The notes under the pieces were generated by a model. It made no database searches. It had not been told where the DNA came from and was given only the letters and a program-made list of their open reading frames with translations. From contig CM051456.1 in the NCBI GenBank assembly GCA_028274465.1, forward strand, positions 115,249,397-115,313,396: 64,000 nt of DNA, in the 5' to 3' direction. Both the position numbers and the translations under genes were made by a program. Positions 60,465 to 64,000 of the stretch are shown one piece after another. The DNA is from Plantago ovata. Taxonomy: Eukaryota; Streptophyta; Magnoliopsida; Lamiales; Plantaginaceae. The first letter of the stretch is position 1. Every line of letters starts with the position of its first letter.

Positions 60465-60472
60465 TATATATA
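60465..60472 (+). promoter_or_regulatory. TATA-like box of the DIM1/YLS8 gene
   Basis: TATATATA about 190 bp before the ATG, followed by a CT-rich leader (CATACCTCTCTGTCCCC). Confidence 0.6.
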
Positions 60473-60660
60473 CCTACATACCTCTCTGTCCCCACTCATT
60501 CTCTCTCGTGTGCTAAAGCAAGAAGTAACAGAAGCAAAGCAGCTTGATTAATTAAGAAATCCTCCTTTTTGCTTATTGATAACTGAAATCGCTCAAGCAC
60601 TAGAATCTCTTCCCAAGTAAAATCTCTGCACCTGCGTAGCAATCAAGCGAGGAGGAGAAG

Positions 60661-61089
60661 ATGTCGTACTTGCTACCTCATCTCCACTCTGGTTGGGCTG
60701 TCGATCAAGCTATCCTCGCCGAGGATGAGCGCCTTGTCATCATCCGTTTCGGTCACGATTGGGATGAAACTTGCATGCAGATGGATGAGGTGCTGTCCTC
60801 TGTCGCAGAGACCATAAAGAACTTTGCTGTCATATATCTAGTGGACATCACGGAGGTACCAGATTTCAACACGATGTATGAGCTGTATGACCCCTCAACT
60901 GTGATGTTCTTTTTCAGAAACAAGCACATTATGATTGATCTGGGCACTGGAAACAACAACAAGATCAACTGGGCTTTGAAGGACAAACAGGAATTCATCG
61001 ACATTGTCGAGACTGTGTATCGTGGGGCAAGGAAAGGCCGTGGTCTGCTTATTGCACCAAAGGATTACTCAACCAAGTACCGCTACTGA
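60661..61089 (+). CDS. YLS8: DIM1/YLS8, U5 snRNP 15 kDa thioredoxin-like protein
   Basis: Essential spliceosome component of the U4/U6.U5 tri-snRNP (yeast Dib1/Dim1, human TXNL4A). 142 aa, the exact family length, in one uninterrupted exon. Thioredoxin-like fold with MSYLLPHLHSGWAVDQAI, RFGHDWDETCMQMDEVL (a lone Cys where thioredoxins have CxxC), VDITEVPDFNTMYELYDP, GTGNNNKINWA and the ending DYSTKYRY, all almost invariant across eukaryotes. Confidence 0.97.
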   Translation: MSYLLPHLHSGWAVDQAILAEDERLVIIRFGHDWDETCMQMDEVLSSVAETIKNFAVIYLVDITEVPDFNTMYELYDPSTVMFFFRNKHIMIDLGTGNNNKINWALKDKQEFIDIVETVYRGARKGRGLLIAPKDYSTKYRY

Positions 61090-62433
61090 TTGGCTTGCAA
61101 TATGCCCATGTGATAGGTTTACCTGTCGAGTGACATTGAACTATTTGTCAATTTGCCGTAAGGATTCTGGTTTCAGATTTCAAAAAAAAAAACTTTTTTT
61201 AGATCTGAAATTTGGTGAGGAAGTGGCAGCTGAAGGCAATTGTAATTTGTCAATGATCATAAATTGTAATTATAAGGTTCAAATTCAATGCTAGGAACTT
61301 TATATATTTTTTCTTTTTCGTGAAGTTCTATTTTCAAAATTTCATGTTATGTACGTGTGACTAAAGGAACAAAATAGTTAGCTGAAGGCAATTGTAACTA
61401 CCTTAGCACTTGAACCTTAGACTCTAAATATGATTTTCTCTCTTGTTGTTAACAACTATTTGGGGGTTAAGCAAGAATTAATCTTTTTCTGATTTTGAAA
61501 TGGAAGACAAATCATCTTTAAAAGTTATTAATGTTTTGAATTGTTTGATTGTTAGGCCATCATGGGGGCTCTTCACATGCTGGTCATCGCTCCAAACCAA
61601 ACATTGTAGAGACGGTACCTAAAGTTGTTTTTAAGGTATGACATAGCTAGGTGCAGCTCCGTGCTGCCATATTTCGGCAAGGATTTTTCGTTGGAGAGCC
61701 TGGAGCTAGGTTTTTGTATGTGTGTGTGTGTGTGTGTGTGTTGCTCCCTTGCATCTTGATATAAATTGCTTCCTCACCTTGCATTTGCCTCTTTGTAAAA
61801 ATGTTTGTTATTGTAGTTGTACGTTGTCACATTTGTATATATAATAGTGCAATTATGCTATTTGTGTGAATGTTGCCATATGATTTCTAGAACCAGACTA
61901 TGTTCTGGTATGATATGTGATATGTCTGTTATATAGTACTTTAGTAGTTTAGTGGCATGCCTGTTCTTGCTAAATTTGTTTTGAACCTCGATGAATGAAT
62001 CTGCAAATCTACAGCATATATAACTAAGCTATTGGAAATACTACTAATTAATTCCTATAGGTATATAGATGGCTTATGCTAATAACGACCGACTGTTACA
62101 CTTGGCAGGGAAAAATCGATTGATAGTGGTGTTGATTGCCGCATTTGTAGTAGAAGAGCAAAAGCACAAGGCTGAAGGTTTTGCTACTATTCTGAATCTA
62201 TATGGCAGTTGTGAGTATAACATGCAAGTGAATTATATTTAACTGTTGGTCAGATGTGAATTCTCAGAACAAATTATTTAGGCTATTTAATTGCTACTAT
62301 CTCTTATCTTCCTCCGCCTTTTTATATAAATACAGTATGTTTCAAGCTTTGAGCTCAATAGTATAAACTTTAAAAAATATATACCTACTCCTTCCGTCCA
62401 GGTGATGAAGTCTTTGGACTCGGGTCGGGTGGG
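61090..62433. other. Intergenic, with (GT)n run
   Basis: DIM1 3' flank, a GT dinucleotide run at about 61717-61740, then AT-rich DNA. No gene-like frame. A sequence CTCCTTCCGTCC at 62388 resembles a Stowaway end but no partner end is seen. Confidence 0.5.
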
Positions 62434-64000
62434 CTAATTGTCATCCCCACTCAGGAGTTCAGGTGATTCTTCTTCATTTTCCTCAGCTGATTCTGTTTTT
62501 AACTTGTCAGCCAATTCTGCTTTTAGCTTCTCTGCTTCGGAGACCTTGTCTTCTTCGATCTTCTTCAGCATAAACTGAATCAATCTGTGCAATGACGCAT
62601 CTGGATCATCGTTCTTTAGAAGCTGTTCAGCCACTTCAGCTGGAGTTACTTTGGCATCTTTGATCAAGTTTTCAATTTCTTCAAACAGAACATGATCCTG
62701 GATTCCAAGATAGTTGGAAGACAGAATTTTAAAGCCACAAGGGGTGCAATACGACATGTTGATATGCACATCCATGCGTCCTGGACGCAATAATGCTGGA
62801 TCGAGCTTCTCAATGTGATTTGTTGTGAAAATAATGATCCTCTCATCTCCACAGCTTGACCATAATCCATCAACAAAGTTTAGCAAACCAGATAGTGTTA
62901 CCTGTATTCCAAAATGTATACAGCAATATTAGACTTATACAACAAATTCCAGGTGATACAGAACATAGAGTTGTCTTTCTGCCATTTTCACACACAAATA
63001 AAGCAACATAGCATTGAAGAACTTGAATTAGCAACCAACCAACCTTATTGTTGTCCTCCTGATGAAATTCATCAGGATCAGAACGGGTCCTCCTAGCCAA
63101 CTTTTCTTGCAAATCAATGCTACAATCGATATCCTCGACAACCAAAATCGACTTATTAGCTGTCATAACCAGCAACTTTCTCAGCTCCGAGTTCTGGCTC
63201 AACTGTGTCAGCTCCACATCATATATATCAAAGTTCAAGTAATTCGCAATCGCAGCAATCAAGCTCGATTTCCCTGTCCCTGGAGGACCATACAACAAGT
63301 ATCCTCTCTTCCAAGCCTTCCCAACTTTCCTATAATACTCCCTCCTCTTCAAAAACCGATCAAGATCGCTCAATATCATATCCTTCTGATCGAAGTCCAT
63401 TGCCAGGGTCTCGAAAGTAGCAGGATGATCCAATGTTACCGGCGTCCACAAGTCGCTCATATCGTACATGCTCTGGTAATCCACTGTGAAAATCTTGACT
63501 GTTCTTTTCTCCTGTTTCTTCATTTCAGCCTGTTTTGCGATGTAAGGCAAGTACGAGTTAACAACTAAATCTCTGTTTCTGTTATTGAATGTCAGCTCGA
63601 ACGACCTTGCCTCTGACCTCCAGGTCGTAGTCCTGCTTCGAGAATTGTAAAAGCTCTGGGATTCGGTTTTTCTGCAAATCCAAACCCAATTGAACTTCTC
63701 ACCTTGGTACACGTCAAGGACTTCTTCGCCCCGTTCCATGGTAATGTTGAAGTGCTTCTCCTTCTCAGGCTTGCTGATTTTCAGTCTACGTGTTTTTGGG
63801 CTGATTTTCTGGGCGAGGTACACGACAGCTGCATCGTATATTTCGTTGCTGGAAAGGCCGTCAAACTCTTCGATGACTAAGGTTAACTGTTTGGAGGATC
63901 TGCTGAAGAAGTTTCTGATACCTGAGAAAATGAATTCTTGGAGTTCCTGCGGGAGGAGGTCATGTGCAACACCACGAACCATTACGACAGTGGCAGCAAT
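62434..64000 (-). CDS. BCS1-like AAA-ATPase (5' partial)
   Basis: Plant AAA-ATPase of the BCS1/HSR4/AATP1 group, usually membrane-anchored and stress-induced. Two exons: 64000-63044 (open to the window edge) and 62901-62434 (GT-AG, phase 0); 474 codons here. The window begins within the N-terminal region (VAHDLLPQELQEF is the family motif after the membrane anchor). In order: AAA-associated N-terminal domain, Walker A GPPGTGKS, Walker B SILVVEDIDCS, sensor-1 IIIFTTNH, arginine finger region ALLRPGRMD, and MSYCTP as the post-AAA motif. The C-terminal tail is Glu/Lys rich (KLKAELADKLKTESAEENEE). The start codon and transmembrane segment lie outside the window. Confidence 0.93.

Noticed and set aside
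62388..62400. CTCCTTCCGTCC resembling a Stowaway end
   Set aside because: No matching inverted end or TA-flanked partner nearby.
63062..63568. 168-codon plus-strand frame
   Set aside because: Lies opposite the AAA-ATPase Walker A/B exon and has no recognisable domain.

Overview
The window is nuclear DNA from a eudicot land plant. The evidence is AT-rich intergenic DNA, GT-AG introns, plant-only gene families (ARF, IQD, PPR, glyoxal oxidase-like) and Stowaway/Tourist MITEs, LINE debris and LTR elements. The species cannot be fixed from sequence alone. Gene order follows a block of Arabidopsis chromosome 1 as I recall it: MONOPTEROS/ARF5, a CCCH zinc-finger gene (C3H6), IQD32, (an RCC1 gene not found here), an H3 gene, a glyoxal oxidase gene. 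The first, second, third, fifth and sixth members all occur here in that order, so this is an ancient microsyntenic segment expanded by duplication and transposition.

Layout. 0-3.5 kb: 3' two thirds of an ARF5/MONOPTEROS gene (+). 4.4-11.1 kb: CCCH zinc-finger gene (-) with a 3.8 kb first intron. 11.9-15.2 kb: a short non-autonomous LTR retrotransposon carrying two protease-like domains, apparently sitting in an older insertion. 16.6-19.5 kb: a tandem, rearranged copy of the CCCH gene whose zinc-finger end has been replaced in frame by a copia-type Gag segment with a CCHC knuckle; this is the most unusual object in the window. 22.2-24.4 kb: a mitochondrial-type PPR gene (-) carrying two one-base frameshifts, with a fold-back duplication downstream. 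25.4-25.7 kb: an exon resembling a DEAD-box helicase C-terminal part. 26.3-27.7 kb: two MITEs. 28.4-34.8 kb: an IQD32-type calmodulin-binding protein gene (-) with a 39-bp coding minisatellite.

35-43.7 kb is a gene-free stretch with several MITEs, one nested inside another. 43.8-44.4 kb: intron-containing histone H3.3 gene (+). 45.4-57.5 kb: three secreted glyoxal oxidase-like genes (-, +, -), the last two a close inverted pair with matching promoters, plus a repeated 0.57 kb block and a LINE ORF1 fragment. 60.7-61.1 kb: DIM1/YLS8 spliceosomal thioredoxin-like gene (+). 62.4-64.0 kb: 3' part of a BCS1-like AAA-ATPase gene (-), open at the window edge.

The genes are independent eukaryotic transcription units, not an operon. 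Exon boundaries were placed by hand from GT-AG signals and reading-frame continuity; for ARF5, the CCCH gene, its chimeric copy, IQD, H3.3 and the AAA gene the exon sums are exact multiples of three.
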